Shown: positions 27,404 to 36,331, counted from the stretch's first letter. The stretch is DNA of 64,000 nucleotides from Flavobacterium ginsenosidimutans (GCF_003254625.1 NZ_QJRJ01000079.1:1-64000); one strand, 5' to 3'. Notes: a model not told the origin generated them from the letters alone. Program-made: numbers and translations.

Positions 27404-28825
27404 ATGAAAACAATAGACAAAATTTACATTAATGGAGAATTTGTAACTCCTCAAGGAACAGAATATTTTGACCTTATTAGCCCAACAACAAATGAAAAAT
27501 TAGGAAAAGTTCGTTTAGGGAATACTGAAGACACTCAAAATGCAATTAGAGCTGCAAAAAATGCTTTTAAAACTTTTTCAAAAACTACAGCTTCAGAAAG
27601 AATTCAATATCTGACAAACATTAAATCTTCTGTCGAAAAAAGAAAAAATGACTTTATTAATGTAATGACAGAAGAATACGGAGGCACATTACAATTTGCA
27701 ACCGTAAGCTATGATTATATGCTAAAAAGTTTCGATTCTGCAATCAACCTTCTTAATATTTATGATTTTACCAAAACCATGGGAGAATCTGAAGTCCAAA
27801 TGACACCAATTGGCGTTGTCGGAATTATTATTCCGTGGAATTCCAGCAATGGTTTTATCTGCAGCAAATTATCAACTGCAATTGCCGCAGGATGCACAAC
27901 TGTTATTAAACCAAGTGAAATGAGCGCACAACAAACACAATTAATCATTGAATGTCTTCATGAAGCAAATCTTCCAAAAGGAATATTCAATATCGTAAAT
28001 GGATTAGGAGAAATTGTTGGAGCCGAAATAAGCAAAAACCCAGACATCGCTAAAATCTCTTTTACAGGATCAACCAACGTTGGAAAAATTATCGCAAAAG
28101 AAGCAATAAACAGCATGAAACGTGTCACTCTTGAACTTGGCGGAAAATCTCCAAATATTATTTTAGATGATGCCGATTTCTCAAAAGCCATTCCGCTTGC
28201 TATTGGCGCTGCGTTTATGAATAGCGGGCAAGCCTGTATTGCCGGTACTCGATTATTGATTCCTGAAAACAAGCTAGAAGAAATCAAACCAATCATTAAA
28301 GAGATTGTTTCAAATATAATTGTTGGTGATCCTAAAAATCCAAATACCGCGGTTGGACCAATGGTTAGCACAAAACAATATAACCGCGTTCAGGATTACA
28401 TTCAGATTGGAATTAATGAAGGCGCAGAAATTCTAACTGGCGGACTAGGAAAACCTGACGGATTAGAAAATGGAAATTTTGTCAAACCAACTGTTTTCAT
28501 TAATGCAAACAACCAAATGCGAATTGCCAAAGAAGAAATTTTTGGACCTGTTTTATCTATTATCACTTATAAAACAGAAGAAGAAGCAATTGAAATCGCA
28601 AACGACACCACTTACGGATTACAAGCCTATGTAAGTTCATCAGACGAAAAAAGAGCTCACAATGTCGCTTCTCAAATTAATGCTGGACGTGTTCAGATAA
28701 ACGGAATTGGACACGACCCAATGGCTCCTTTTGGCGGATTCAAACAATCTGGAATAGGACGTGAATTTGGAACATTCGGATTGGAAGCTTATTTAGAACC
28801 AAGAGCTTTGATTCAGCAAAAATAA
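27404..28825 (+). CDS. Aldehyde dehydrogenase family protein
   Basis: This NAD(P)-dependent dehydrogenase oxidises an aldehyde to an acid. The 473-residue product is full length for the class. The active-site Cys lies in NSGQACIAGTRLL, the general-base Glu in TLELGGKSPN, the dinucleotide-binding FTGSTNVGK and the conserved EEIFGPVLSI are present. The substrate cannot be read from sequence. I start at ATG 27404 (MKTIDKIYING); an upstream TTG in frame is less likely. The AraC regulator 61 bases downstream, beyond a terminator, may control it. Confidence 0.92.
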   Translation: MKTIDKIYINGEFVTPQGTEYFDLISPTTNEKLGKVRLGNTEDTQNAIRAAKNAFKTFSKTTASERIQYLTNIKSSVEKRKNDFINVMTEEYGGTLQFATVSYDYMLKSFDSAINLLNIYDFTKTMGESEVQMTPIGVVGIIIPWNSSNGFICSKLSTAIAAGCTTVIKPSEMSAQQTQLIIECLHEANLPKGIFNIVNGLGEIVGAEISKNPDIAKISFTGSTNVGKIIAKEAINSMKRVTLELGGKSPNIILDDADFSKAIPLAIGAAFMNSGQACIAGTRLLIPENKLEEIKPIIKEIVSNIIVGDPKNPNTAVGPMVSTKQYNRVQDYIQIGINEGAEILTGGLGKPDGLENGNFVKPTVFINANNQMRIAKEEIFGPVLSIITYKTEEEAIEIANDTTYGLQAYVSSSDEKRAHNVASQINAGRVQINGIGHDPMAPFGGFKQSGIGREFGTFGLEAYLEPRALIQQK

Positions 28826-28830
28826 TTTTA

Positions 28831-28872
28831 CAGATCTGGAAATCTTCTTCAAAAAGATTTTCCAGATCTTTT
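28831..28872 (+). terminator. Terminator after aldehyde dehydrogenase
   Basis: A long imperfect hairpin has arms AGATCTGGAAATCTT (28831-28845) and AAGATTTTCCAGATCT (28853-28868, one bulged base) and ends in TTTT, six bases after the stop. Confidence 0.8.
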
Positions 28873-28886
28873 AGTAATTTTACAAT

Positions 28887-29690
28887 ATGAGCACGAAAAC
28901 AGAAAAACCAAAAATACTTTACTCTTGTTATTATTCGCGAAGCCGCGAAGGAGAACATTTTATTCCTGAACACGTTTTTAGCTATCAAATTTCTGGCGAA
29001 ATGATTGCTTCTGACAACAAAAACACTTTTTATTCAAAACCAGGAGATTTTCGTTTTAGCAGAAGAAATAATTTAGCAAAATTCACCAAAATTCCACCTG
29101 AAGGAGGCGAATTCAAAACCATTTCTCTTTTTCTAGACCAAGAAATCTTGCGAGAAGTAAGCAAAGAATACAATTTAAAGTCTGACAAAAAAGTAGATTC
29201 GGACGCTATGTTTTCATTAGCTCCTAACCCACTTTACAAATCTTTTATGGAATCATTGCTTTCCTATCTTGAAGTTGAAGAAGAAAACAATGAAACTTTG
29301 TTCCATTTAAAAATCAAAGAAGCCATTCATCTTTTATTAAAAGTAAATCCTGAACTAAAAGATATTTTATTTGATTTCAACGAACCAGGCAAAATTGATT
29401 TGGAAGCATTTATGAACAAAAATTTCCATTTTAATGTTCAAATGCAACGATTCGCCTATCTTACTGGACGAAGTCTAGCAACATTTAAAAGAGATTTTCA
29501 AAAAGTTTTTCAAGAAACACCTGGAAAATGGCTGTTAAACAAAAGGCTTCAGGAAGCTTATTATTTAATAAATGAAGGAAAATCTCCATCAGAAGTTTAC
29601 ATTGGAGTCGGCTTTGAAGACTTATCTCATTTCTCTTTTTCATTCAAAAAGAAATTCGGAATTGTTCCTTCTTCTTTAAAACACTCATAA
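28887..29690 (+). CDS. AraC-family transcriptional regulator
   Basis: The 267-residue protein has an N-terminal cupin-like effector region (HVFSYQISGEMIASDNK, KPGDFRFSRRNNLAKF) and a C-terminal AraC helix-turn-helix pair (FAYLTGRSLATFKRDFQKVF; PSEVYIGVGFEDLSHFSFSFKKKFG). The second helix motif is the typical GFEDLSHFSFSFKKKFG. A likely target is the upstream aldehyde dehydrogenase, but this is inferred only from adjacency. The gene starts within 20 bases of the preceding terminator. Confidence 0.9.
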   Translation: MSTKTEKPKILYSCYYSRSREGEHFIPEHVFSYQISGEMIASDNKNTFYSKPGDFRFSRRNNLAKFTKIPPEGGEFKTISLFLDQEILREVSKEYNLKSDKKVDSDAMFSLAPNPLYKSFMESLLSYLEVEEENNETLFHLKIKEAIHLLLKVNPELKDILFDFNEPGKIDLEAFMNKNFHFNVQMQRFAYLTGRSLATFKRDFQKVFQETPGKWLLNKRLQEAYYLINEGKSPSEVYIGVGFEDLSHFSFSFKKKFGIVPSSLKHS

Positions 29691-29713
29691 GTCACAACTT
29701 AAATTTATTCCAT

Positions 29714-29744
29714 AAAAAAAGCCTCTCATTTCTGAGAGGCTTTT
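29714..29744 (-). terminator. Terminator of tRNA-Gln copy 1
   Basis: Stem GCCTCTCA/TGAGAGGC (29721-29728 and 29733-29740) has A7 to the left, which is the T7 tract when read on the minus strand just after the tRNA. It may also stop araC transcription from the other side. Confidence 0.88.
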
Positions 29745-29747
29745 CTG

Positions 29748-29818
29748 TTGGTCTACTAGGACTCGAACCTAGAAAGACTGCACCAAAAACAGTTGTGTTA
29801 CCATTACACCATAGACCA
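29748..29818 (-). tRNA. tRNA-Gln (TTG anticodon), copy 1
   Basis: The 71-base cloverleaf reads on the minus strand. Acceptor TGGTCTA pairs with TAGACCA, the D-arm is GTGT/ACAC, the anticodon loop TTTTGGT carries TTG (reads CAA), and the T-arm has GGTTCGAGTCC. The discriminator is A and CCA is not encoded. The mature part is identical to copy 2. Confidence 0.95.
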
Positions 29819-29838
29819 GCAGTGCTGTTAAGCGGGTG

Positions 29839-29868
29839 CAAAATTAGAACTTTATTTAATTTATGCAA
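29839..29868 (-). promoter_or_regulatory. Promoter of tRNA-Gln copy 1
   Basis: Minus strand TTG (29866-29868), 19 bases, TAATTTTG (29839-29846). Full consensus, 20 bases before the tRNA. Confidence 0.88.
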
Positions 29869-29892
29869 ATTTTTTACAAAACTTTTTTGCAT

Positions 29893-29924
29893 AAAAAAAA
29901 GCCTCTCATTTCTGAGAGGCTTTT
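29893..29924 (-). terminator. Terminator of tRNA-Gln copy 2
   Basis: Same hairpin as at 29721-29740 (GCCTCTCA/TGAGAGGC at 29901-29920) with A8 on the left, giving T8 on the minus strand. It separates the two tRNA units. Confidence 0.9.
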
Positions 29925-29927
29925 ATG

Positions 29928-29998
29928 TTGGTCTACTAGGACTCGAACCTAGAAAGACTGCACCAAAAACAGTTGTGTTACCATTACACCATAGACCA
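29928..29998 (-). tRNA. tRNA-Gln (TTG anticodon), copy 2
   Basis: Identical in sequence to the copy exactly 180 bases to the left. All cloverleaf arms are intact, CCA is not encoded, and it has its own promoter and terminator. Confidence 0.95.
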
Positions 29999-30018
29999 GC
30001 AGTGCTGTTAAGCGAGTG

Positions 30019-30048
30019 CAAATTTAAGGCTTTATTTAGTTTACGCAA
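30019..30048 (-). promoter_or_regulatory. Promoter of tRNA-Gln copy 2
   Basis: Minus strand TTG (30046-30048), 19 bases, TAAATTTG (30019-30026). Same spacing as in copy 1 although the spacer bases have diverged. Confidence 0.88.
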
Positions 30049-30244
30049 ACTTTTTGGGCAAAAAAAAACACTTTTTTTCATTTTTTTACTTTTAAAATTT
30101 TCACTACAATCAAAAACACCTCATAGCCAACGCGTTACTTTTAAATGATAGTTTTGTAGAATTTTTTGTTAATGACCTTTTCTTTACATAAAAAAACATT
30201 TTCTTTGTAGGATAGAAAAACATTCAAATTTTTAACACCTAAAT

Positions 30245-33200
30245 ATGGCACAATTCAATTTCAATAAATGGAATACCGTTATTGGTTGGTTTGCATTTGC
30301 AATCGCTTTAATCACTTATACATTAACAGTTGAACCTACAATGAGCTTTTGGGATTGTGGAGAATATATCGCTACCGCAGCCAAACTTGAAGTAGGTCAC
30401 CCTCCGGGAGCTCCGCTTTTCCAAATGATGGGTGCATTTTTTGCCATGTTTGCAATAGACGCACAACATGTAGCTGTAATGGTTAACATGATGTCTGTTT
30501 TCTCTAGCGCATTTACTATATTATTTCTGTTCTGGTCTTCGTCTATGATCTTAAAAAAGATTGTAGCTCGTTTTGCTGAAATCGACCAAAACAATTCAAT
30601 TGTTATTCTAGGAAGCTCTTTTGTTGGGGCTTTAGCTTATACATTTTCTGATAGTTTTTGGTTTAATGCTGTTGAAGCAGAGGTTTACGCAATGGCTTCT
30701 TTATTAATTGCATTACTTTTTTGGCTTGGTTTACGCTGGGAACAAGATATGGACAAACCAAAAGGAAACAAATGGCTTTTAATCATTTCGTTGGTTGTTG
30801 GTCTTTCGTTTGGAGTCCACTTTATGGCTCTTTTAACTATTCCATCTATCGGATTTTTATACTATTTCAAACACTACGAAAAAGTTACAATCAAGAATTT
30901 CCTTATTGCTAATGTAGTTGTTATTGGAATTTTATTATTCATTTTCAAATTACTACTTCCATTAACTATGGCATTTTTCGGGAAAACCGAAATCTTCATG
31001 GTAAACAGCATGGGACTTCCTTTTAACTCAGGAACTATTTTTGTAGCATTATTATTTATTGCTTTTTTCTATTTTGGATTAAAATACACTAAACAAAAAG
31101 GATTTATATTCTACAACACTATAATATTATGTATTTTATTCATTCTGATTGGTTTCTCTACATGGTTAATGCTTCCTGTACGTGCAAATGCAAATACAGT
31201 TATTAACGAAAACAAACCTTCTGATGCTACTGAGGTTTTAGCGTATTATAATCGTGAACAATATGGGGTGAATCCTTTATTTTATGGACCTCAATACACA
31301 GAACTTTTTTCTGGCCTTGATGCTAAAACACCTTATTTGGACAAAAAACCTAACTACGAAAGAGATTATAAAACAGGTAAATATATCATTACCAACAATT
31401 ATAAAAATGCAGAGCAAAATTCTGACGACAATCAAAAAGCGGTTCTGCCAAGAATGTGGAGTACAGAAACGGCTCACATTCAAAACTATATCAATTTTAC
31501 AAATCCTCCGAAATTCAGAATTAACCCTAACTATGATTATGATGAAGATTTGTCAAAATATGGAATAGACGCTAGCCAATTAAGCGAAGACGAATACAAC
31601 AAAGCTACAGCTCAATTGCGTAATGAAGTTGAAAAAACAGTTTCTGAATTCAGAAAAGCTTACGCACAAAAACAAATTGATAACGAAGGTTATATTAAAT
31701 TCTTAAGAAGTTATGGTGACTACTTAATTATCGAAAAACCAACTACAGTAGACAATTTCAGTTTTATGTTTGAGTATCAATTTGGATACATGTACTGGAG
31801 ATATTTAATGTGGAATTTTGTTGGACGCCAAAATGATGTTCAAGGTAAATACGATAATTTAGATGGAAACTGGATCAGCGGTATCAAACCTTTAGATTCA
31901 ATTCATTTAGGTTCTCAAGACAATTTGCCATCAGATGTATTAAATAACAAAGGAAGAAATGTTTACTATTTCCTTCCATTTATTTTAGGTTTAATTGGTA
32001 TCATGTACCATGCTAACAAAGATTTAAAGAGCTTTTATGTTCTTTTGGCTTTATTCTTATTTACAGGAATTGCATTAAAAATATACTTAAACGAAAGACC
32101 TTTTGAACCTCGTGAAAGAGATTATGCACTTGTAGGATCGTTCTATGTCTTTGCTATCTGGATCGGATTTGGTGTTTATTCCCTTTATGAAAGTTTCCAA
32201 AAATATCTAGCTCCAAAAATTGCTGGACCAGTTATCATTGCTGGAAGCTTATTAGCCGCTCCTATTTTAATGGCTTCACAAAACTGGGACGATCACGACA
32301 GATCTGGAAGATATACTGCTGTTGCAATGGCAAAAGCATATTTAAGTTCTTGTGATAAAGACGCAATTTTATTCACCATTGGAGATAACGACACCTTCCC
32401 GCTTTGGTATGCGCAAGAAATTGAACATTTTAGAACCGATGTAAAGATTGTAAACACTAGTTTATTTATGACAGATTGGTACATCGATCAAATGAAGGCT
32501 AAGTCTTATGAATCTAATCCGTTGCCTATTTCTTTTGTACATAGCCAATATGTAGGAGACAATTTAGATTATACAGCTTATATTCAAAAAATTGATACCC
32601 GTTGGAATATTAAGGATTTCATTGATTTCATCAAAAATCCTAAATCGACTGTTGGATTACAAAATGGACAAACTATTCATTTCTATCCAACTAACAAGAT
32701 CAGAGTAAATGTCGATAAAGACGCCATCATTAAAAACAAAGTAGTTAATCCTAAATACAATGATTCTATTGTTCCTTACTTAGATATTGACATTAAAGGA
32801 AGCGCATTATACAAAAACCGTTTAATGATGCTTGATATCTTAGCAAATAACAATTGGAAGAGACCAATCTACTTTAGTGGTGGTGCTTTTGATGATGAAG
32901 ATTATTTATGGTTAAAAGATTATCTGCAATTAGACGGAATGGTTTACAAATTAGTTCCAGTAAAAAATACTCCTTCGAAAGATGGTGGGCCATTAGATAT
33001 GGGACAAATTGATGCTGATAAAATGTACGATATTGTAATGAAATGGGATTGGGGTAACAGCGAAAGCGAAAAAATCTATCATGATCCAGAAACAAGAAGA
33101 AACAGTATTACATACCGCACTAATCTTTCTAGATTAATGAACCAACTTATTGAAGAAGGTAAAATTGACAAAGCTAAAAACGTAATTAATTTGGCAATGA

Positions 33201-33526
33201 CAAAAATGCCTTTAGACAAATTTGGATATTACTCTTTAGTTGAAGCTTTTGCTGATGGTTATTACAAAGTTGGAGAAACTGCTAAAGCACAAGATCTTCT
33301 AAACAAATTAGTTCAAAAATATAAAGAGAACTTAAACTATTACAGCACATTGACTCCATCTGACCAAACTGATTTAGCAGTAGATATTATAACAGATATT
33401 GAACGTTATAGAAGTTTATTACACGTAATGGATGCAAACAAAGACACTGCTTTTTACAATAAACACAAAACAACATTCAATACTTATGTAAATGTTTTTG
33501 AGCGTTTTGGACGTGAAAAAGAATAG
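30245..33526 (+). CDS. DUF2723 membrane protein, probable O-glycosyltransferase
   Basis: The 1093-residue inner-membrane protein begins with the DUF2723 signature (EPTMSFWDCGEYIATAAKL, HPPGAPLFQMMGAF), followed by about 11-13 hydrophobic helices up to residue 690 and a large soluble C-terminal part ending in TPR-like helices (about 960-1085). DUF2723 proteins are related to PMT/TMEM260-type glycosyltransferases that move sugars from lipid carriers to exported proteins; Bacteroidota are known for general protein O-glycosylation. Substrate is inferred. Acidic residues in FWDCGEY fit the catalytic loop of the fold. It is monocistronic with its own terminator. Confidence 0.85.
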   Translation: MAQFNFNKWNTVIGWFAFAIALITYTLTVEPTMSFWDCGEYIATAAKLEVGHPPGAPLFQMMGAFFAMFAIDAQHVAVMVNMMSVFSSAFTILFLFWSSSMILKKIVARFAEIDQNNSIVILGSSFVGALAYTFSDSFWFNAVEAEVYAMASLLIALLFWLGLRWEQDMDKPKGNKWLLIISLVVGLSFGVHFMALLTIPSIGFLYYFKHYEKVTIKNFLIANVVVIGILLFIFKLLLPLTMAFFGKTEIFMVNSMGLPFNSGTIFVALLFIAFFYFGLKYTKQKGFIFYNTIILCILFILIGFSTWLMLPVRANANTVINENKPSDATEVLAYYNREQYGVNPLFYGPQYTELFSGLDAKTPYLDKKPNYERDYKTGKYIITNNYKNAEQNSDDNQKAVLPRMWSTETAHIQNYINFTNPPKFRINPNYDYDEDLSKYGIDASQLSEDEYNKATAQLRNEVEKTVSEFRKAYAQKQIDNEGYIKFLRSYGDYLIIEKPTTVDNFSFMFEYQFGYMYWRYLMWNFVGRQNDVQGKYDNLDGNWISGIKPLDSIHLGSQDNLPSDVLNNKGRNVYYFLPFILGLIGIMYHANKDLKSFYVLLALFLFTGIALKIYLNERPFEPRERDYALVGSFYVFAIWIGFGVYSLYESFQKYLAPKIAGPVIIAGSLLAAPILMASQNWDDHDRSGRYTAVAMAKAYLSSCDKDAILFTIGDNDTFPLWYAQEIEHFRTDVKIVNTSLFMTDWYIDQMKAKSYESNPLPISFVHSQYVGDNLDYTAYIQKIDTRWNIKDFIDFIKNPKSTVGLQNGQTIHFYPTNKIRVNVDKDAIIKNKVVNPKYNDSIVPYLDIDIKGSALYKNRLMMLDILANNNWKRPIYFSGGAFDDEDYLWLKDYLQLDGMVYKLVPVKNTPSKDGGPLDMGQIDADKMYDIVMKWDWGNSESEKIYHDPETRRNSITYRTNLSRLMNQLIEEGKIDKAKNVINLAMTKMPLDKFGYYSLVEAFADGYYKVGETAKAQDLLNKLVQKYKENLNYYSTLTPSDQTDLAVDIITDIERYRSLLHVMDANKDTAFYNKHKTTFNTYVNVFERFGREKE

Positions 33527-33551
33527 ATAATATACGAAAATCTTAACAATT

Positions 33552-33593
33552 AAAAAAATGCAGCGCTGTTTGATAAATAGCGCTGCATTTTTT
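33552..33593 (+). terminator. Terminator after the DUF2723 gene
   Basis: Perfect 12-bp stem AAATGCAGCGCT/AGCGCTGCATTT (33556-33567 and 33579-33590) with A-run and T-run, 25 bases after the stop. Confidence 0.92.
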
Positions 33594-33624
33594 AATTTTA
33601 TACTATAATACAATTCCATTCAAG

Positions 33625-34266
33625 ATGAGTTTCTATTGGGTAAAAACTAATTCATTTATTAAAAAGGTATTCTCTAAATATTGCTGGGACATTCCCAACA
33701 ATGAAAAGAAAATATACTTGACTTTTGATGACGGCCCTACTCCAGAAATAACAGATTGGGTTTTATCTGAATTGAAAAAATTTGATGCAAAAGCCACTTT
33801 CTTCTGCATTGGAAAAAACATTAAAGCCAACTTGGCTCTTTTCGAAAAACTAATTACCGAAGGCCATTCAATTGGAAACCACACCATGAATCATGTCAAT
33901 GGGTGGAAAAGCCACACGAATGAATATATTGAAAATGTAAAAAACTGTGCAGATATTTTAGACGAACAGGAAAAAGCTCCGCATCATTTATTATTCCGTC
34001 CTCCTTACGGAAAAATCAAAAAAGCACAATCTAAAATTCTTAGAAAATTAGGCTATAAAATTGTAATGTGGGATGTTTTAAGTGCAGATTTTGACCAAAG
34101 TATAACTCCTGAAAAATGCCTAGAAAACGTAACAAAAAATGTAAAATCAGGAAGTGTAATTGTTTTTCATGACAGCATTAAAGCTTCTCCAAATTTAAGA
34201 TTTGCTTTGCCTAGAACACTGCATTTTTTAAAAGAAAACGGATATAAGTTTGACATTATTCACTAA
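33625..34266 (+). CDS. Polysaccharide deacetylase (NodB domain)
   Basis: The 213-residue carbohydrate esterase 4 enzyme removes acetyl groups from N-acetylated sugars, probably peptidoglycan or a surface polysaccharide. Motifs are TFDDGPTP (catalytic and metal Asp), GNHTMNH (metal His pair, HxxxH), RPPYGK (active-site groove), WDVLSADF and VIVFHDS (catalytic His). No clear signal peptide is present; the short hydrophilic N-terminus suggests either cytoplasmic location or non-classical export. It is next to the DUF2723 glycosyltransferase but separated by a terminator. Confidence 0.92.
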   Translation: MSFYWVKTNSFIKKVFSKYCWDIPNNEKKIYLTFDDGPTPEITDWVLSELKKFDAKATFFCIGKNIKANLALFEKLITEGHSIGNHTMNHVNGWKSHTNEYIENVKNCADILDEQEKAPHHLLFRPPYGKIKKAQSKILRKLGYKIVMWDVLSADFDQSITPEKCLENVTKNVKSGSVIVFHDSIKASPNLRFALPRTLHFLKENGYKFDIIH

Positions 34267-34290
34267 ATAACATCAATAAAAAGAGGTTAT

Positions 34291-34593
34291 TTAGACGTTA
34301 AATTGTTCTTGAACAATTCCTATTATAGTATTCGCATCAAGCTCTCCAGATTGTCTCCAGATCATTTGTCCTTCTTTATAAATCATTAAGGTTGGTAATC
34401 CTTTTATGCGAAGTGCTTCTGCCAGTTCCTGATTTTTATCTACATCTATTTTGATTACCTTAGCTTTATCACCAAGTGCAGCAGCAACATCCTTAATAAC
34501 AGGATGCATAGAAACTGAAGATTCATTCCAATCTGTGTAAAAGTCAATTAACACTGGAACTTGAGCATTTATTAATTCTCCAAATTTTGACAT
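34291..34593 (-). CDS. Thioredoxin-fold protein lacking the CxxC active site
   Basis: The 100 residues follow the thioredoxin fold from start to end: VLIDFYTDWNESS where thioredoxins have WCGPC, then VIKIDVDKNQELAEALRIKG, LPTLMIYKEGQ with the conserved cis-Pro, and GELDANTI. Both active-site cysteines are absent and there is no Cys in the protein, so it cannot act as a dithiol oxidoreductase. A structural, chaperone or binding role is possible. It has no signal peptide, so it is cytoplasmic. It faces the deacetylase gene. Confidence 0.85.
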   Translation of the reverse strand: MSKFGELINAQVPVLIDFYTDWNESSVSMHPVIKDVAAALGDKAKVIKIDVDKNQELAEALRIKGLPTLMIYKEGQMIWRQSGELDANTIIGIVQEQFNV

Positions 34594-34644
34594 AAAACCA
34601 AAAATTTAAGTTTTTTAAATCTCTTAAAAGAAATAAATATTATA

Positions 34645-34652
34645 CAAATGTA
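34645..34652 (-). promoter_or_regulatory. Candidate -7 box for the thioredoxin-fold gene
   Basis: Minus strand TACATTTG matches TAnnTTTG about 50 bases upstream of the ATG at 34593. The -33 TTG is not evident. Confidence 0.4.
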
Positions 34653-34666
34653 GCATTTTTAACGAA

Positions 34667-35902
34667 TTAAGCGACATTACGGCCCTTTTTTAGTTCAATT
34701 ACTGTTATTTCAGGCATAATTCCAACTCGTCCTGGATAAGCATGAAAACCAAATCCACGGTTAACATAAACGTATCTTCCGACGTTTTCGTACAGTCCAG
34801 CCCATTGTTTATAAATATATTGTGCTAAACTCCATTTGAAATATCCAGGAATTTCGATTCCGAACTGCATACCGTGCGTATGTCCTGCAAATGTCAAATG
34901 AAAATTCTTTGGATGATCTTTAATTTCTGCTTCCCAATGACTTGGATCGTGGCTCATTAAAACTTTAAAATCGTCTTTATGGACATTTTCAGAAGCTTTA
35001 TTTAAATCTCCCGCTTTTTTAAAATTCACCCCCCAGTTTTCCACACCAATCAAAGCAATTTTATCATCGCCTTTTTGAATATAAGTATGTTCATTCAGCA
35101 TTAATTTAAAACCAATCTGACCATACAAATTTTTAATCTCCTTAAAATTTTCGTCCTTTTCTTTTTCAGAAGGCCAAGTCACATATTCGCCATAATCGTG
35201 ATTTCCTAAAACAGCAAACTTCCCATATTTATAATCTTTAATACGACTAAAAGTTTCCAGCCAAGGATGCATTTCTTTAGCGTGTGTATTGACAATATCA
35301 CCTGTAAACAAAATCAAATCTGCTTCTTGGGCATTAATCAAATCAATAGCATAATTGATTTTCTCAGGATTATCAAAACTTCCGCTATGAACATCCGAAA
35401 TTTGTGTGATTTTAAAACCATCAAAAGCATCTGGAAGATCTGGAAAAAAGATCGTTTGTTTGATTACTTTGAAATTATATTTTCCTTCAAAAATTCCATA
35501 AATAATAGAAAGAAACGGAATTGCTGCCAAACCTAATGCCAACTGACTTACAAACTTTCGCCTATCAGGCATCATCTCCTTTCGAGGAGTATTATAAATA
35601 AAATAATTTAAGATGCTTGCTCCTATTCTAAAAATATCTTCGCCAAACATTATTAGCGTAAGCACAATTTTAGGCACATATACCGTTAGCATCAAACCTG
35701 TGGTAAACATAAATTGCCTAGTCTGGCCAACAGATCGGTCTACTTGCGAAAAAGAATATATAATAAAGATTAAAACCAGTAAGCTTATAACTTGATAACC
35801 AATCAAAACCCAACGTGTTTTGATTAAAGTTCGAAAAGCCTGATAGGAATAGAACTCAATAAATAATAAAAGAGCACAAAGAATTATAAAACGAAAGATC
35901 AT
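34667..35902 (-). CDS. Membrane-anchored metallophosphoesterase
   Basis: The 411-residue protein has four hydrophobic helices in residues 1-150, then a calcineurin-like phosphoesterase domain. The metal-binding motifs are complete: ISDVHSG, FTGDIVNTH, GNHDYG, SHDPSH and FAGHTHGMQ. This is the YaeI/YkuE class, whose members hydrolyse phosphoesters near the membrane, in some cases lipid A precursors or UDP-sugars. The substrate here is unknown. It lies upstream of the thioredoxin-fold gene but 73 bases away, so co-transcription is uncertain. Confidence 0.88.
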   Translation of the reverse strand: MIFRFIILCALLLFIEFYSYQAFRTLIKTRWVLIGYQVISLLVLIFIIYSFSQVDRSVGQTRQFMFTTGLMLTVYVPKIVLTLIMFGEDIFRIGASILNYFIYNTPRKEMMPDRRKFVSQLALGLAAIPFLSIIYGIFEGKYNFKVIKQTIFFPDLPDAFDGFKITQISDVHSGSFDNPEKINYAIDLINAQEADLILFTGDIVNTHAKEMHPWLETFSRIKDYKYGKFAVLGNHDYGEYVTWPSEKEKDENFKEIKNLYGQIGFKLMLNEHTYIQKGDDKIALIGVENWGVNFKKAGDLNKASENVHKDDFKVLMSHDPSHWEAEIKDHPKNFHLTFAGHTHGMQFGIEIPGYFKWSLAQYIYKQWAGLYENVGRYVYVNRGFGFHAYPGRVGIMPEITVIELKKGRNVA

Positions 35903-35979
35903 TTAATTTATAGTTTTAAACAAAGTAACAAAGAATGAGAATTCTATTTCTTTTTATTATAAAAAATTTAACTCTAAAA

Positions 35980-36015
35980 AATAAAAAAGCTGAAAGAATG
36001 GCTTCTTCCAGCTTT
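35980..36015 (-). terminator. Terminator of small secreted protein 1
   Basis: A 13-bp stem with one A-C mismatch (35986-35998 and 36003-36015, core AAAGCTG/CAGCTTT, loop TGGC) is followed by T-rich sequence on the minus strand. The core matches the terminator of the second small protein at 38456-38485. Confidence 0.85.
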
Positions 36016-36069
36016 AACCTACCAACCTTTAAAACTATTTAATCTTACGATTTATAAGTGTCGCTTATA

Positions 36070-36261
36070 TTATTTTGCTTTTTCAGCTTCTGGTTTTGCA
36101 GTTTCTGCTTTTTTCTCACCTTTAGCTTTTTTGTTTGTTTTTTTATCATATTTAGGAGCTTTCGCTTCTTTTGTTTGAGTTGTTTGCGCTGGAGTTGTTT
36201 GCGCGTTTACCATTGAGAATGTTCCTAAAACTGCTACTGCTAAAATTGCTAATTTTTTCAT
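36070..36261 (-). CDS. Small secreted Lys-rich protein 1
   Basis: The 63-residue product has a signal peptide (MKKLAILAVAVLGTFSMVNA, cleavage before Gln) and a mature part of about 42 residues made almost only of Thr, Lys, Ala, Glu, Pro and Gln (TKEAKAPKYDKKTNKKAKG). It is strongly basic and predicted disordered. I recognise no family. A paralogue with the same plan lies at 38561-38767. Its promoter (36304-36331) is a full consensus overlapped by a direct repeat. It lies 104 bases downstream of the histidine kinase gene, as a separate unit. Confidence 0.8.
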   Translation of the reverse strand: MKKLAILAVAVLGTFSMVNAQTTPAQTTQTKEAKAPKYDKKTNKKAKGEKKAETAKPEAEKAK

Positions 36262-36303
36262 GACTTTTAAATTTTTATGATTGTTATTTCATTATTTATA
36301 AGT

Positions 36304-36331
36304 CAAAGATATAATCGTTAAATGAAGACAA
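36304..36331 (-). promoter_or_regulatory. Promoter of small secreted protein 1
   Basis: Minus strand TTG (36329-36331), 17 bases, TATCTTTG (36304-36311). Full consensus, 42 bases before the ATG. The direct repeat at 36322-36339 covers the -33 element. Confidence 0.85.

Noticed and set aside
29692-30148. Open frames over the tRNA-Gln region on both strands
   Set aside because: They run through the two tRNA genes and their terminators; the repeated peptide is only the tRNA sequence translated.
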